Origin: Ophiura sarsii
Lineage: Eukaryota > Echinodermata > Ophiuroidea > Amphilepidida > Ophiuridae
Direction of reading: 5' to 3'
Assembly (NCBI GenBank): GCA_035610835.1
Contig: CM069442.1
Coordinates: 31,201,798-31,265,797, forward strand
DNA length: 64,000 nucleotides
The translations under genes were made by a program, and so were the position numbers. The notes beneath the pieces are model-generated. The model worked only from the letters and a program-made list of their open reading frames with translations. It was not told where the DNA came from and did not search any database. How positions within the stretch are numbered: the stretch's first letter is position 1; each line of letters begins with the position of its first letter. Positions 23,662-35,329 of this stretch are shown here, piece by piece.

Positions 23662-23836
23662 GGTACATGTACTAATTGCTATTCCTCATACAGTAACAAT
23701 GTTGAAAATTGAAACGACTACTCATACAATAGATACCAGTACCCGATTCGTAGCTAGGGAGAAGGAGGCACGTGCCCTGATTGCCACTAGGAGAAGGGAC
23801 GTCTAAATACCAAATATTCAAGTCATAAGAATTGTC

Positions 23837-24331
23837 TTAGGGTCCATATCCAAACTCTCAGTGCTTTTAAAGCATTTTTCTAGCGATTTAAAAGCGCTTT
23901 TCCAACGGTATTTCGTTCTATTGTTAAAAGCATCGGAAAAAAGATCGGTGATTAACTAGAAACCTCTCTACTTATCTGGCGTTAACAATAGAACTATTGT
24001 AGTACTCTCGATGGCTGCATTAGTGAAGCAGACAGATCAAAGGCGCAAGGAAGGTTGTGTTATATTCTTTAAGAAATACTATAATATAGTATTTCTTAAA
24101 GAATATAACACAACCTTCCTTGCGCCTTTGATCTGTCTGCTTCACTAATGCAGCCATCGATAGTACTACAATAGTTATATTGTTAACGCCAGATAAGTAG
24201 AGAGGTTTCTAGTTAATCACCGATCTTTTTCCGATGCTTTTAACAATAGAACGAAATACCGTTGGAAAAGCGCTTTTAAATCGCTAGAAAAATGCTTTAA
24301 AAGCACCGAGAGTTTGGATATGGACCCTTAA
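23837..24331. mobile_element. Near-perfect 495-bp palindromic TTAA element
   Basis: The sequence is symmetrical about base 24084, inside 'actataatatagt'. Arms of about 247 bp differ at only a few positions, for example around 23993 versus 24172. The outer ends are TTA-GGGTCCATATCC and GGATATGGACCC-TTAA. A1 lacks it ('aatttcgtaaagggttag'). The high arm identity implies recent origin or ongoing arm conversion. Transcription of either strand would give a long hairpin RNA. Confidence 0.9.
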
Positions 24332-25516
24332 GGGTTAGCAAAGATCTTTTTTAGTCTTTAGATTTGTGAGAAGGGGCCCGCGAAATTTAGCTTTACACTC
24401 GGCGCCATTGACTCTCCCTACGCCAAACCCATCGTAGAGTCCCAACCAAAAACAGGTTGAAAAAGTCAATAACTGCACCTGTATTGAAAGTCACGGACGT
24501 GTTTACGGCGCGATGTATTTGGGTTGCGGGAGGCCCTGTCTGGGAGGTAAAAACATCGATAAAAGACGGTAAAGGGGAGAATAATAAACAAGTGTAACTG
24601 TGGAAAGACGAAGTAACCTAGTCAGGAGTAGAAATAATAAGATTTGTGGATAGAGCTATCGTTGTCTTCAGTAGATGACTTGTTTCCCCTTAGCCTTTAG
24701 TTTATAGGTTAAAGCTGTTTCAGATCCAAATGTTAAACTACGTATGAAGCTGGCTTTCAACCCCTAATGGAACACTTTAAATGGTATTATTAGTCAAAAA
24801 GTTTACTCAAATCACAACGGCAAATTTGGTACGTTTCAAGTTTCGGTGTCTTCGCTTCAATATTTTATCAAAGCGTATGGTCAGCATTTTATAATGTTTA
24901 AAGGACACCGGTCTATTCTATAGGCCAACATCGTAACTCTTAGAACATCTCCTAGTTGTCATTTTACTGTTAGTACACTTCAATCTAGATAGGTTATCCA
25001 TGCGCAATGGATTACAAAGGGGAATCGCACCCGGCCTATTATACACTGAATTGATTGGTTACTTGACGTCCAATTCATTGCTTGAACCGTGTTACCAAAT
25101 TGGTGTACATTATCATGAAACAGATGTTTTGTTATTATGAAAACCTTAAACACTATTCTCGACACGATGGCAGCTAGTCTGTTACATGGATAACCTCTAT
25201 TTGCACGGCGAAATTAATTCTTACATACGGTATTCATGACGAACTACATCTAGACCTACATCTATTATTGTTTTCATAATGGTGTAACCCCTAAAGGGGC
25301 ACATTAGATAGTGGCGGAATACGATATTGGTAATGAAGAATGTGAGAGTACTCGAAGCATCGTGCAGCTCTCTATGTTTCTTAGAAAGTGATCTATATGG
25401 GGATGCTTTCAAGATGCAATTGCTAATGATACATGCGCTACTCGTAAGCCATAACCGTGAAACGGTATCATAGCTAGACAACCAACAGAGTAAAATGGTA
25501 TTGTAAAGGGCTAATA

Positions 25517-25723
25517 TCGAGGGTTGAGCGCCAGAAGCCGCAACTCAACAAATGCTATTTTGAGATAATCAACTTTCAAATATTTGGGACTCATTACAAT
25601 ACACTGTAGCACCCAACTTATAACTCTAATTTTAGTCAAATTAAGAGTGTTTATGAGTTATCTCTTTATGGTTCTCAAAATCTAGGTTTATTGAGTTACG
25701 GCCTTTTGGCGCTCAACCCTCGA
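25517..25723. mobile_element. TA MITE, TCGAGGGTTGAGCGCC family, copy 1
   Basis: A1 reads 'gggctaatatgtgg'. Here the element is inserted with TA on both sides (25515-25516 and 25724-25725); ATAT is also possible. The ends TCGAGGGTTGAGCGCC and GGCGCTCAACCCTCGA are exact inverted repeats, extended by 'gccgcaactcaa' and 'ttgagttacggcc'. TA duplication suggests Tc1/mariner-type mobilisation. Confidence 0.85.
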
Positions 25724-26205
25724 TATGTGGTGTGATCAAGCACAGCGAGTTGGTAGTCGCAAATATTGCTTTTGAGATATAACAAAACAAAGGAATACAT
25801 TTCTTTGTTTTTTTATTATATTGAAAACATTTCAATTGCTTATATTATCTTTGGAAATAAGCGATCATTTTGAATTGGGTTTTCTTTAAAATGTAGCATT
25901 ACGACTGACTACTATACAAATAAGTGGGAAACAAAAAATGTGACATGATCGACAGCAGTTGTATTTGGGTATTTTGTATCATGTTATTTGCGAAGTGCAG
26001 TCTTGCATTGACCTGACAACCCGGGGCTATAAATATTAGCTAAATTAGTTTTGTACCGAAGGGAAAACGCACAGAGGAAGATATTATTAATATATTAGGC
26101 GAAAAAGACTGAGCTTCCGCGGGCTCAGAGCTTTAGAAATGACCACCACTAATTATCTAGTCATGATCAGAAAAATGCATACACAATGTGTTAAATAAAC
26201 AGTAA

Positions 26206-26740
26206 ATCATGTATGTGACCGAAAAAAATTGGGTTCCCCCATTAACGTGATTAATCATGTTATCATAATCGATTAGTTATATTACAATTCTTGTTCCAAG
26301 GGTTTGAATCAGATAAAACGTTTGTTATTATTATGATTTTAACACCTTTGTCTCTTCCTAGATAATATAGTGAAATTAGTTTAGATATATTAAAAATATC
26401 CCGTTGGTAATAAGTGTCTTTGTGAAAGCAAGGCGATTTAATTTTGAAGTTATGTTGATTGATTCTAGGTTTAACCTTATCTTAGTTGTCAGTCTGATGA
26501 AATTATGCAAATAGTTCAGCTAATCAATGTCACAAAAGTCCCCAGAGAACATACTTGGTACTTTTTAATCAGTCGTTACTTCAAAATCTTTGAGAAATGT
26601 CAGTTTTAAATGTCACTCTACTGTGACTACAGAAAAATCAGTGTACGCCCTTGGAGCAATGTGCGTTAACATGGTCAAAGGCATTTTCCACCCCTAGGAG
26701 TGACCACTTACAACATGTAATCCATTGAGGTTAACACTGT
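26206..26740. other. Non-coding stretch, nothing recognised
   Basis: AT-rich; no coding frame or repeat recognised. Confidence 0.35.
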
Positions 26741-26744
26741 TTAG

Positions 26745-26905
26745 CTCTAGTTCACATTCTAAGTAGGTTTCAGATGGACAAATAAGATCTGATTTGACCG
26801 CACTATAAAAACCTACTTCTGTGGATAATGTTACAGGGCACTTCAAAAGGTGTGGCTTACCCACTTCAAAATATTTGAAGCGACTTGAATAATAATGCAA
26901 GACTG
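26745..26905. repeat. Dispersed repeat module M4, copy 2
   Basis: Carries 'taagtaggtttcagatgg', 'acaaataagatctgatttga' and 'gtggataatgttacagg', shared with the copies near 9950, 39215 and 49350. Confidence 0.7.
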
Positions 26906-27355
26906 ACATGGCCTTGGTACGTCCAGTTGAGTTTAAAACCAATATCAAGACAGCTTTGTTTTTGTTTCTCAGAACTTATTTGCTTATTGTATTATTTTAA
27001 ATAATAATTCACCAGCAAACAAGTCCTTTAACACTTTTTTGATTTTTTTTTTTTTTACATTTTGAAATTTTTAGTTAGTGTTTTGAACATTTTAGAAAAT
27101 TAAGACAATTGTGCCAAATCACCCAATTGTCCTCGAAATTGTTGAAGAAAAAAAAAACGAAAAGGAAAACCCACTCCGACGGACCGACCCTAGTCCATTT
27201 GCCCGTAGAGTAGGTATTTTCGTCGCATAAACCTGTGTTATTACTTTATTACAGCTACAACCAAAATAAAATAACAAAGATAATTCCGAAATATTAACTG
27301 CGCGAAATATAGGTCATACCATCGATATAGACAATCTGTATTCGATATGGTACTA

Positions 27356-27603
27356 TCGAAGGTAGAGCGCCAGAAGGCCGTAACTCAACTTTTGGGCAAA
27401 ATGAGATTTTGGTACCAAAATAATCCATATAACCTAGATTTTCAAAACCATAAAGAGATAACTCATAAACACTCTTAATTTGAATAAAACTAGAGTTATA
27501 AGTTGGTTGCTACAGTGTATTATAATGAGTCCCGAATATTTGAAAGTTGATTATATCAGAATGGCATATTTTGAGTTACGGCCTTCTGGCGCTCAACCCT
27601 CGA
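27356..27603. mobile_element. TA MITE, TCGAGGGTTGAGCGCC family, copy 2
   Basis: Inverted relative to the copy at 25517-25723: 'ctacagtgtattataatgag' here matches the reverse complement there. The left end TCGAAGGTAGAGCGCC has mutated; the right end GGCGCTCAACCCTCGA is intact. It is flanked by TA at 27354-27355 and 27604-27605. Confidence 0.8.
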
Positions 27604-27789
27604 TATAAGGATGTGAAATCGTGCAACCTTGTTAGAAGTGAACCACGTCGAATGTGATACCTTTTACTAATTTGAGCTTAAATGGCTGAGTGAGATACCT
27701 TGTATGGCGTATCCGAACTTTTAAACTCGAAACACTAGCCGCTTGCGGCCTCAGAACTTCATTTTCCTGCAAATAAGGGGAATGAATAT

Positions 27790-28094
27790 TTAAAGGGGCA
27801 CTGAGAAATGGAAATCAGTTTCTTTTTTGCACGTACATAATACTTGGGCATATACTAAATACCAGCTGAAACCATTTACCTTAATATTACCATCTATTGT
27901 ATACAATTTCACGTCAACATTATCAGCAACACTCGCCATATAAATTGCTTCAACCTAATTTCTATCTAGCGCCATCATTCAACCCTTTCCCATAAATTAT
28001 TACACTCCAGGGTTCTTACGTACCATATCTATTGAAACAATTCATTTTTCCAAATTTCTCTTTTGTTCTCGGCAATCTCTCAGTGCCCATTTAA
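27790..28094. mobile_element. TTAA MITE, family AGGGGCACTGAGAGAT, copy 3
   Basis: TTAA (27790-27793) plus AGGGGCACTGAGAAAT at the left, and ATCTCTCAGTGCCCAT plus TTAA (28091-28094) at the right. Its right subterminal part ('ctcggcaatctctcag') matches the left of copy 1 in reverse, so it is in the opposite orientation. Confidence 0.8.
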
Positions 28095-28796
28095 GCTGAT
28101 TCACTGACCCGTGACATAAGCAAGTTAAAAATACACATTGATACGCCGTGAACAGCCTTATCTTTTTGCATTGTAAAGGCTTTCTTGACGCTTTTAATGA
28201 CATTTTCTGTGAAACGAATGTTTGCTGGTCTATATCGCACAAGAGGAAATCCGAATCTGGTTTTACAACATGGGGATACCGGGTAATCAGACCGCATTTG
28301 ACGATACAAAGGGCATATAAACTGACAGTCGTGATTGCGTGTCGATAGCTACGATATTAAACCTAATTACTGAATATATCCTTTTCTGTAATGAGAAATG
28401 ATGCCGACGATAATTATTGTGACACACCTAGAGCAACTCAAATCCATGGTATAATTCGGCGTATAAATATTTTATATATACAGATGAAATAATGTATTGA
28501 TCATAGTTAACGAAGAAAGGTTGCTTTACTCGACAGTCAACCGATTGTATGCTTTGAATCATATGTCTTGAGTTGGTGCAACAACGTTACACTTAAACTA
28601 ACTTGATTAAGAATGCTTAACCAAGTTAGAGAAATATTATCATTTCTGATTCATATGAACATTTGTGTTTTAATAATGCATGCGATCAGCAAGAAGTAAT
28701 TATATTTCGAGATACTGTATAATAGAGAAGCTCGTCCCAAAAGTGAAAGAGTGCAATAAACACATATCAAGCCACGCCGCTGAATGTCTCAACTCA

Positions 28797-28880
28797 AAAA
28801 AGCAAGGATTCACCGGCGTGGGACTCGAACCCGATATTTAGAAAGAGTCGGTCAATCATCATGCATTAACATAATAGGAT
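28797..28880 (-). ncRNA. tRNA-like fragment (T-arm and 3' half), probably SINE or pseudogene
   Basis: On the minus strand GGGTTCGAGTCCCACGCC is a good T-arm/B-box, preceded by an anticodon-arm-like 'gaccgactctttctaaa' and a D-arm-like 'gttaatgcatgatga'. No convincing acceptor stem pairs with 'ggtgaatcc', so it is not a functional tRNA gene. Confidence 0.45.
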
Positions 28881-29440
28881 GTTCTAAATCTAGTATTATT
28901 GATATAAAGCAAAATGGTAATTTAGAAAACAAAGAATGTATTTGACCTTATTTAATTTATGATTCAAAACATAGGTTTTAGAGAGAGAAAATTAGTTACG
29001 CAATATGTTGTGATCCCCCAAAGTCAATGTAAAGTTGCAGTATCCCACGATAATGAATTGCATTTTGAGATTAAGAAACGAATCTCTACGGTCTAACTTT
29101 TTTGTTACGGGTACATAATTAAAATTGAACATGGAGTTATTTGACACCGAATGAAATGAATGAAACTCCGCTTGAAACTCGAAGTACGACTTCATTTTAA
29201 GAAAATTAACTTCGGCTTGCTGTAGTAATCAAAATTGCCTGGCTTTTTCTTTCCAATTACTGAGCGCAGACACATCTAGTGTTTTGAATGCCGACTAGTA
29301 GTATACTTTGCTGCATGTTATCATCACATACTGTCGATTAGCACAGGTTTTGGGCTCTCTATTTTTCTCATTTACATATTTCCGTTAAAATGGAGCTCGC
29401 TTGCGATAATTTCCCCAACAATTTCCCCCGTGTACACTAA
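28881..29440. other. Non-coding stretch, nothing recognised
   Basis: AT-rich; no recognised element. Confidence 0.3.
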
Positions 29441-29700
29441 CAATATAAACAATACAGTCGCGCCGAAGGCCCGGCAGAGCCGCGAACCGGCGAGCCCTTG
29501 GAAAACCGTTAGCACTTTAAAGAGTTTACCACACACACGACGCTCTCTTGGTGCATACAGACCATGGAACGCCCCCGTGAAAACCGGGAGGGGGGGGGGG
29601 GGGGGGGGGCGGGCTTTTTTGCGGATTCCATACGCCCCCGTGGACAGAGTCGGAGGGGGTGGGATAGCCCGGTGGGAGTCGGGGATTATGAGCCGCTGAT
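29440..29700. other. GC-rich island with 20-G run
   Basis: Locally GC- and CpG-rich in an AT-rich window. A run of 20 G lies at 29590-29609, and 'acgcccccgtg' appears twice (about 29569 and 29631). Two overlapping plus-strand frames of 60-90 codons are compositional and show no domain. It could be a SINE or promoter-like fragment; I cannot assign it. Confidence 0.5.
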
Positions 29701-30003
29701 TAGAACAGCTTGTATGGGCCCTATAATTAGATCAGCTTGGTTGATACTATAGTAGTACCGGGCGAGGGCGTATTATATTCCTGCGTATATTACGTCTAAC
29801 TGTCGATGTGACGGGGAAAATTACTAGCAACACGGATTTGTTAAGATACAAATAAAATTCCATGGATATGTATTTAGATGTAAGATGGTGGCTTAGGGTT
29901 GATGATATTGCTTGTTTCAACTATTAGCAGCTATGCCCAAAACGAGACATCGTAACTTCAAGTAGTTTCACCCATTGCAAGTTGCGTATTTCCTAAAGCA
30001 CCA

Positions 30004-30075
30004 AAGCGGTTGGTGTAGTGGATTGTCCCCCGCTATAATTGGGCCCGGTTCATTCCCCGTTGGTGTCGGGTTAAA
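30004..30075 (+). ncRNA. tRNA-like sequence (pseudogene or SINE head)
   Basis: 'agcggttggtgtagtggat' has an A-box-like D arm and 'ggcccggttcattcccc' a B-box-like T arm, about 45 bases apart, within a tRNA-sized segment. The acceptor stem is not convincing and no SINE body is recognised downstream. Confidence 0.45.
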
Positions 30076-30700
30076 TATTATTATATTTGGAAACATTTCC
30101 CGATGTCATGCTACAGTTTAATCAGTTCCAAATTGTTGGTTTTTATCTCTACGCGAGGTAGAGTAATCCAAGCGTACGGGCGCGGTTATGGACACATGCA
30201 AGCGGTTTTGGACGCTCGCACGCGTTACGCATATTATGCACAGTGCGCGTGTTGCCTTTATGTGCGTCCGCGTACTTCTGTGTTCATTCGCTTCTGTAAG
30301 GAGGCTTCGCCAATTTGGAACTGATAAAACTATTATAGTTCTCACATTTTAAAGTTAATACCACCTCTACTCACCTATTTGTATTAAATAATGATCGGCA
30401 GTTGAAAGTACGGTGTTATATTTTCATTGCTATTCTCATCACTCGTCTGATTAGTAAAAAGGCGTTTTCAAAGCATACAAATTCAACCCGTAACTTATTA
30501 CTAGCTTATTTTGTCAGTTGCCCACAAAGTGTTAATTACATCAGTTTCATAAGACAATGTTCCTGTAGATTCTTTTAGTCCATTACGTTTGTAACTCTTA
30601 TATACGATTATTTGAATTTGGTTCAACCGAGATTCAGCTTCTTGAAATGTCACGATAGGTTGCGATTGCAAATTAATCAACATGATTAAATGCTAGAATG
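30076..30700. other. Non-coding stretch with CpG-rich patch
   Basis: About 30165-30290 is rich in CG and alternating purine/pyrimidine ('gcacgcgttacgcat', 'gtgcgtccgcgtac'). Open frames on both strands are unrecognised. Confidence 0.35.
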
Positions 30701-30704
30701 CGTT

Positions 30705-30945
30705 GTCCCACAAACCTGGATTATCGTGGCACAAATCTATTGACAAGATTGATGTTCTAATAAATATTGTGCCAATGACCTTATCTGTATGATGACGGAC
30801 GCTGTGGGCTTAATACAAAACATGTTTTTTAGAAACCTTTCCCAAATTTCAAGGTCTATCTCAAGGATTACTGAACCAATAGGCATGCTTGTACTTATTT
30901 CAATGTATTTCTCATTGTGATTCCGAACATGGTAATGAAATTCAG
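30705..30945. repeat. Module M7 fragment followed by partial R-type MITE (minus)
   Basis: 30705-30815 matches 40060-40165 ('acaaacctggat', 'aatattgtgccaatgacctt', 'gacgctgtgggc'). 30835-30945 is the reverse complement of the R MITE interior ('caaggtctatctcaagga', 'tttctcattgtgattcc'). Confidence 0.6.
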
Positions 30946-31401
30946 CATCGCGCATTTCAAACGAGCTTAATTTGAATGATGATGGACTAGCGGCCTTAAA
31001 AAAAAGAGAGAATGTTTTACCCTCGAATGAACAATTTACATTCCCTGTAACCATGGTAACATGAATAACTCTTTGTAGACTTACAGTAAAATGATTTCCT
31101 AGTAATTAAACCCTTTTTTATGCTTTCACTGTACTGTTACTGTAACAAGCGGATTATATTATATACTAGGTAATATTGGTAGTGGTTGAGGTACTCTCTT
31201 TATTCACTTCAGGTATATCAGGAGTCCCAGACCTCCAAATTCGGCTTCGGCCATGACTTTAGAACATACTCCTGGAATAACGAGTTGTAGATAGGTACAG
31301 CCCTTGCAACAATGATTAAGTGTCCTGCAAATGTTTTCTCTTGCAAACTACCGAGAACAAAATGGCCACCTATATTTCACTATAAATGTGTATGTTATAA
31401 A

Positions 31402-32570
31402 GTAGGTTAGTGATGTTGGGAGAGGCTATTGAAAGTGGTGATTCAGAGAAGGCAAACGCTGCAGTACTTGAAACAGAGAAATCACTGGATGAGGTCGAGA
31501 AGCTGATCGCAGAATTATAAGAGTCAACGAGTCAACTATGGCTATAATGTAGGCCTACATAGTGGACACGATGCGTATGTTTAAGAGATTTATAAATGCT
31601 GAAAGAGCTGGGTCAAGATCTATATCGGTAAAATCTTTCATATCTCGTGCCGGTTGGACATAACCACCACGTCTCCTGCGTATCGCATTATCTTGCAGCA
31701 AAGGATAATTTGGCATCCGGCAGACGAAAAAGGTTTTCAATGACATGTGGTCTGACACAGCGCTTGAACAGACATACGACAAGGAGGCAAAGACCAAGTT
31801 GTTCTATGGTATCACGAATGAACCCTCTAAAATGGAGAAATACCTGCAAGGGAATGCCTGCATTAACAGATGTATCAAGACAAAATAATAAGTAATGGCT
31901 CATGTAAAGAGTTAGGGTTCAACAAGGCATGAAGCAAGTTCTGCAACTGATCAAATCCAAGAGAAACCCCAGTTTAAATTAGTTCAACATGCCAAATGTC
32001 ATCGTTATTGGACCTTGTTCAGGCTAGAAAGAGAGGAGTTGAGGCTTTTACCATGTTTACGGTAGAAGAAACATCTTGCATCGACAATGTTCGACCAGCG
32101 CAATGACGAAAACACGATACGAAGAAGAATTTACTGTGCCAAGGAATTTGTATTTCGCCGACACATTGGAGGAAAGTGTCAACCTCGATGTGTTTACATA
32201 CGAGAGTTGACACCACACCGGATACCCTAGCTCTCTCTCTATCTTTAAACCAGATGAAAAACACTCTCGTGGATATGTCACGCGTAGAGGAAACAAAGCA
32301 GATTGCACCCTTGCGATGAAAGATAAATTGGGTGACAACTAGGGAAAAAACATGATAAATAAACCTACATCTGATATCAAGCCCAGCGTCATTACCGATG
32401 CCATGGCATTTGTCTAAAGATACGGTTGCAAGGATTTCGTCGAGCTAAGTACCAGTTATAGGGTGAAGCTTTTGCACATCTAATACAAATAATCGGGGAC
32501 AGATATGATGTTCATCTGCATGAGACTATGAAGAAAGACAGCGATGAGGAGTATCGATGACAAAAACAAG
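31402..32570 (+). pseudogene. Decayed ORF of an uncharacterised repeat-associated protein family
   Basis: Coding-like pieces occur in order but in shifting frames with stops. MLGEAIESGDSEKANAAVLE opens the series near 31412. MFKRFINAERAGS follows near 31577, then a GHNHHVSCVSHYLAA piece near 31650. Next come MWSDTALEQTYDKEAKTK and YGITNEPSKMEKYL (31745-31850), and lastly SVITDAMAFV and YDVHLHETMKKDSDEEYR (to about 32560). The order 'F-I-x-A-E-R ... G-H-N-x-Y ... W-S-D-x-A-L-E-Q-T-x-N/D ... D-A-M-A-F-V' resembles a multi-copy protein family I recall from coral, sea urchin and lancelet genomes with no established function. At least three frameshifts and several stops make this copy non-functional. 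A second fragment lies inverted at 34117-34572. Confidence 0.55.
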
Positions 32571-33668
32571 AGGTTACGGCCAACTCTGTCCATAAAGAGA
32601 ATAGTCTGTATCTTTGTACTACATGAACAAAACAACATGCAACTTTCCCTTGCAATTGTCATGATTGTGGTGTTATACTTGGAGGTCTATTTCTATTGTC
32701 AGAGCTACTCGCATGATGTAAAATACTAAATTCGAATGAACCCCACGGTTGACGTCGTAATGTACCATTTTCCAAAATATGAGATCCAATGACGATGACA
32801 CTTGGCATGTTGCAATATTTAATAACTGCTCTCCACCAAATCTTAAGGGGTAATTGATCCTCTTAAATGTGATAAGTGTAGGATCTCACTTATCGCACTG
32901 AAATCCTTAGCAGCAGAACTTGTTTCGTGTCTCTTTGATTCCTCACTGTTTACATGGGTAACTAGTCAATAAAAAAATCATTTTGTACAGGCAAATGTTG
33001 GGCCAATCAACTTGCAATAAAATGACACACCTCTACTGACTGCTTTGTCTAAATGTTCATGACCTCAATTGACCCCAATTTTCAACCAATTATTGTGAGC
33101 TAACTGGTCGTACGATTTTAAAACAAAGTCAGTCAAAATTAAGTTTAATATCTCCTCTTTATGATTATGCTACTCATATAGGTCGACTTTTTTTAGATTC
33201 AGTCGACTTTAAGCTCAAAATTGTGTATTTTAAATGTTGAAAATGAACCCTCACTGTACTCCCCACCATGGCTGTTAGTATTGATCCACTCAAGTGTCTA
33301 TTCAAAACCCAATTAGCACCTATTGATGGAGGGATTAAGAGCATGGTTGTAAAATTGATTTGACTTCACCGCTGCTGTGAGGTCAAGATTGGTTGACCTT
33401 CTGTTCACTATTTTTAAAATTATAACAACATATATTTTAATATTTTAATAATTGTGATGACTCTAAAATGTTTATTCTTGTGAATTAAATATGCCCATAA
33501 ATAATCATTTTTTACTTTATACTTGTACAGGTAATGAATATTTTTTTGCTGTATTTAAATTGTAAAGAAATGAATATTGGTGTGCGAGCGTAGTAGATTT
33601 TTTTACTGATAGTATACTGACTAGTTATAGTGTGATGAGCCATTACTCTTTGGGTCATGAAATAGCTG
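32571..33668. other. Non-coding stretch, nothing recognised
   Basis: AT-rich; no coding frame or named repeat seen. Confidence 0.35.
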
Positions 33669-34087
33669 TTAAAGGAAGTGTCCCGCTAGCACAACATTGA
33701 GCATTATTTGTTAGAAAAATAATTATCAAGCCAAAATTACGTAATTATATAGAACAAAACACCATACTAGTCCCAAAAAAGAATAAAAACTACCATCACT
33801 CAACATGCAATTTTTAAAATTCGCGGCGATCGAAAGTCCCGGTGTCGATGACGTCATGGGTATCGGTGCTAAAATTTGCGCATGTGCATTGTATAACTAT
33901 GACATCATCGACACTGGGACTTTCGATCGCCGCGAATTTTAAAAAGTGCATGTTGAGAGATTGCGGTTTTTATTTGTTTTTGTCATAAGTGTGGTGTTTT
34001 GTTCTACATAATTACAAAAGTTGGGCTCGATAGTTATTTTTCTAACATATAATGCACACTTTTATGCTTGCGGGACACCTCCTTTAA
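33669..34087. mobile_element. TTAA foldback MITE, AAAGGAAGTGTCCCGC family, copy 1
   Basis: TTAA (33669-33672) and TTAA (34084-34087) flank inverted ends AAGGAAGTGTCCCGC and GCGGGACACCTCCTT. The interior forms a strong stem: 'gcgatcgaaagtcccgg' and 'tgtcgatgacgtcat' pair with 'atgacatcatcgacac' and 'gggactttcgatcgc'. The second copy at 48639-49057 has the same 419-bp length. Confidence 0.9.
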
Positions 34088-34116
34088 TGCAGGCATTGCT
34101 TACAGGTAGCTCATTA

Positions 34117-34572
34117 TTATAAAGGGTTGATTGATGATACCATGGAATAACTCGGTGTTTGCCTCTCTGTTGTATGTCTCTTCAAGCGCCATGTCAGACC
34201 ACATGCAATTGAAAACCTTTTTTCTTCCCACATCATCGGTCGGACAAATGATTCATTGCTGCGATATAATTGCGATAAGAAAGAGACGTACATGTACTGG
34301 TTATGCCCAGCCGCCACAATATATGGAGCCATTTGCCTTGCCGAATACAGGTGATCTCGCCAATGCTCTTTCATTATCTTTAGCATTTACAAATGTCTTA
34401 AAGATACGCATCATGTCCATGCATAATAGTTGACTCGTTGGCGAATTACAGTTCTCTTCTTTTAATTCTGTCATCAGCTTCTCCACCTCATCCAGTGATT
34501 TTTAGCTGTTTTAAGTACGGCAGCGTTTGATGCCTTCTCTGAATCTCCACTTGCAATTGCATCTTGCAACTT
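34117..34572 (-). pseudogene. Second decayed copy of the repeat-associated ORF
   Basis: On the minus strand, from high to low coordinates, the pieces are: AIASGDSEKASNAAVLK; EKLMTELKEENCNSPTS with MMRIFKTFVNAKDNERALA; MAPYIVAAGHNQYMYVSFLS; and, in another frame, MWSDMALEETYNREANTELF. Order and residues parallel 31402-31850, with frameshifts near 34395 and 34225. It stops where the TTAA MITE at 33669-34087 begins, and the C-terminal part is missing. Function unknown. Confidence 0.55.
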
Positions 34573-34829
34573 CACTAACCTACTCAATGTTGCATCCGTG
34601 TTGTATTTCGATGGTTGACCTTGACTTTGATCAACGATGTAATCTGTCACCAGTGTTGAATTCTCATGCCCGGTAATCTACAGCTTACATCTCTGGAAGT
34701 TTCACATCCGTTAAAGGTATATTATGTGATCTTTTCCAGGGGACTCCCTCAATTCTTGAAAAAAAATTGAAAGCAGATTTTCTTGCAGATTTACTTTTCT
34801 GATCATAAATAATAAATATATTCCAAGTT

Positions 34830-34972
34830 ACAGAGCGATACGATTCCTAAAAACCTCAAAATCATGGTTTTAGAGTGAATTTAGAGTTAAATTTGAAAAA
34901 AATAGATTGTACCGCTCGGTACAATCTATTTTCAAACCATGATTTTGAAGTAATTAGGAATCGTATCGATTG
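34830..34972. repeat. Foldback hairpin
   Basis: 'cgatacgattcctaa' and 'caaaatcatggttt' in the left arm pair with 'aaaccatgattttg' and 'ttaggaatcgtatcg' in the right. The apex is a tight hairpin, 'aatagattgtaccg' / 'cggtacaatctatt'. No target duplication assigned. Confidence 0.65.
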
Positions 34973-35329
34973 GGATTTTACATGCAATTGTAGTGAGTAA
35001 AGTTGATGGCTTTAATTGCATACTAGATTTATATATGAATCTTTTTTTAAACTTATAATAAGGTGCATTTTATATTCCCTACCTTTGGAAAACATTTAAT
35101 CCTTGTTCCAAAGTGTTGCATCTATCTAAAAACCGTAATTCCAGGAGTATGTTCTGAGGTCATGGGTCAAGTTATTAAGCTGAATTTGGAGGAATGTGGT
35201 TCCTATTATTGTGTGCCAATCATAGATAAAAACCGCGTACAAGAATTATTTTTGCCTGTGAAATAAAAATTGAAACTATAGTTATTTGTTCTACACTTTA
35301 CGTCCTTTTACGTTAAGCTCCAGATTAAC

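Larger units (their letters stand above)
19911..26205. repeat. Segmental duplication unit A2
   Basis: Direct tandem copy of A1, enlarged from about 3.9 to 6.3 kb by insertions at 20106-20605, 21761-22146, 22633-23661, 23837-24331 and 25517-25723. Each of these sites is uninterrupted in A1. The unit ends near 'aaacagtaaatc' at 26205. Confidence 0.85.

Noticed and set aside
28797..30075. Two possible tRNA genes
   Set aside because: B-boxes are convincing but acceptor stems and anticodon arms are not; kept only as tRNA-like fragments.
33780..33950. 'tgacgtca' motifs as CRE-type regulatory sites
   Set aside because: They lie in the stem of a foldback MITE and occur as a paired inverted repeat, so structure explains them better than regulation.
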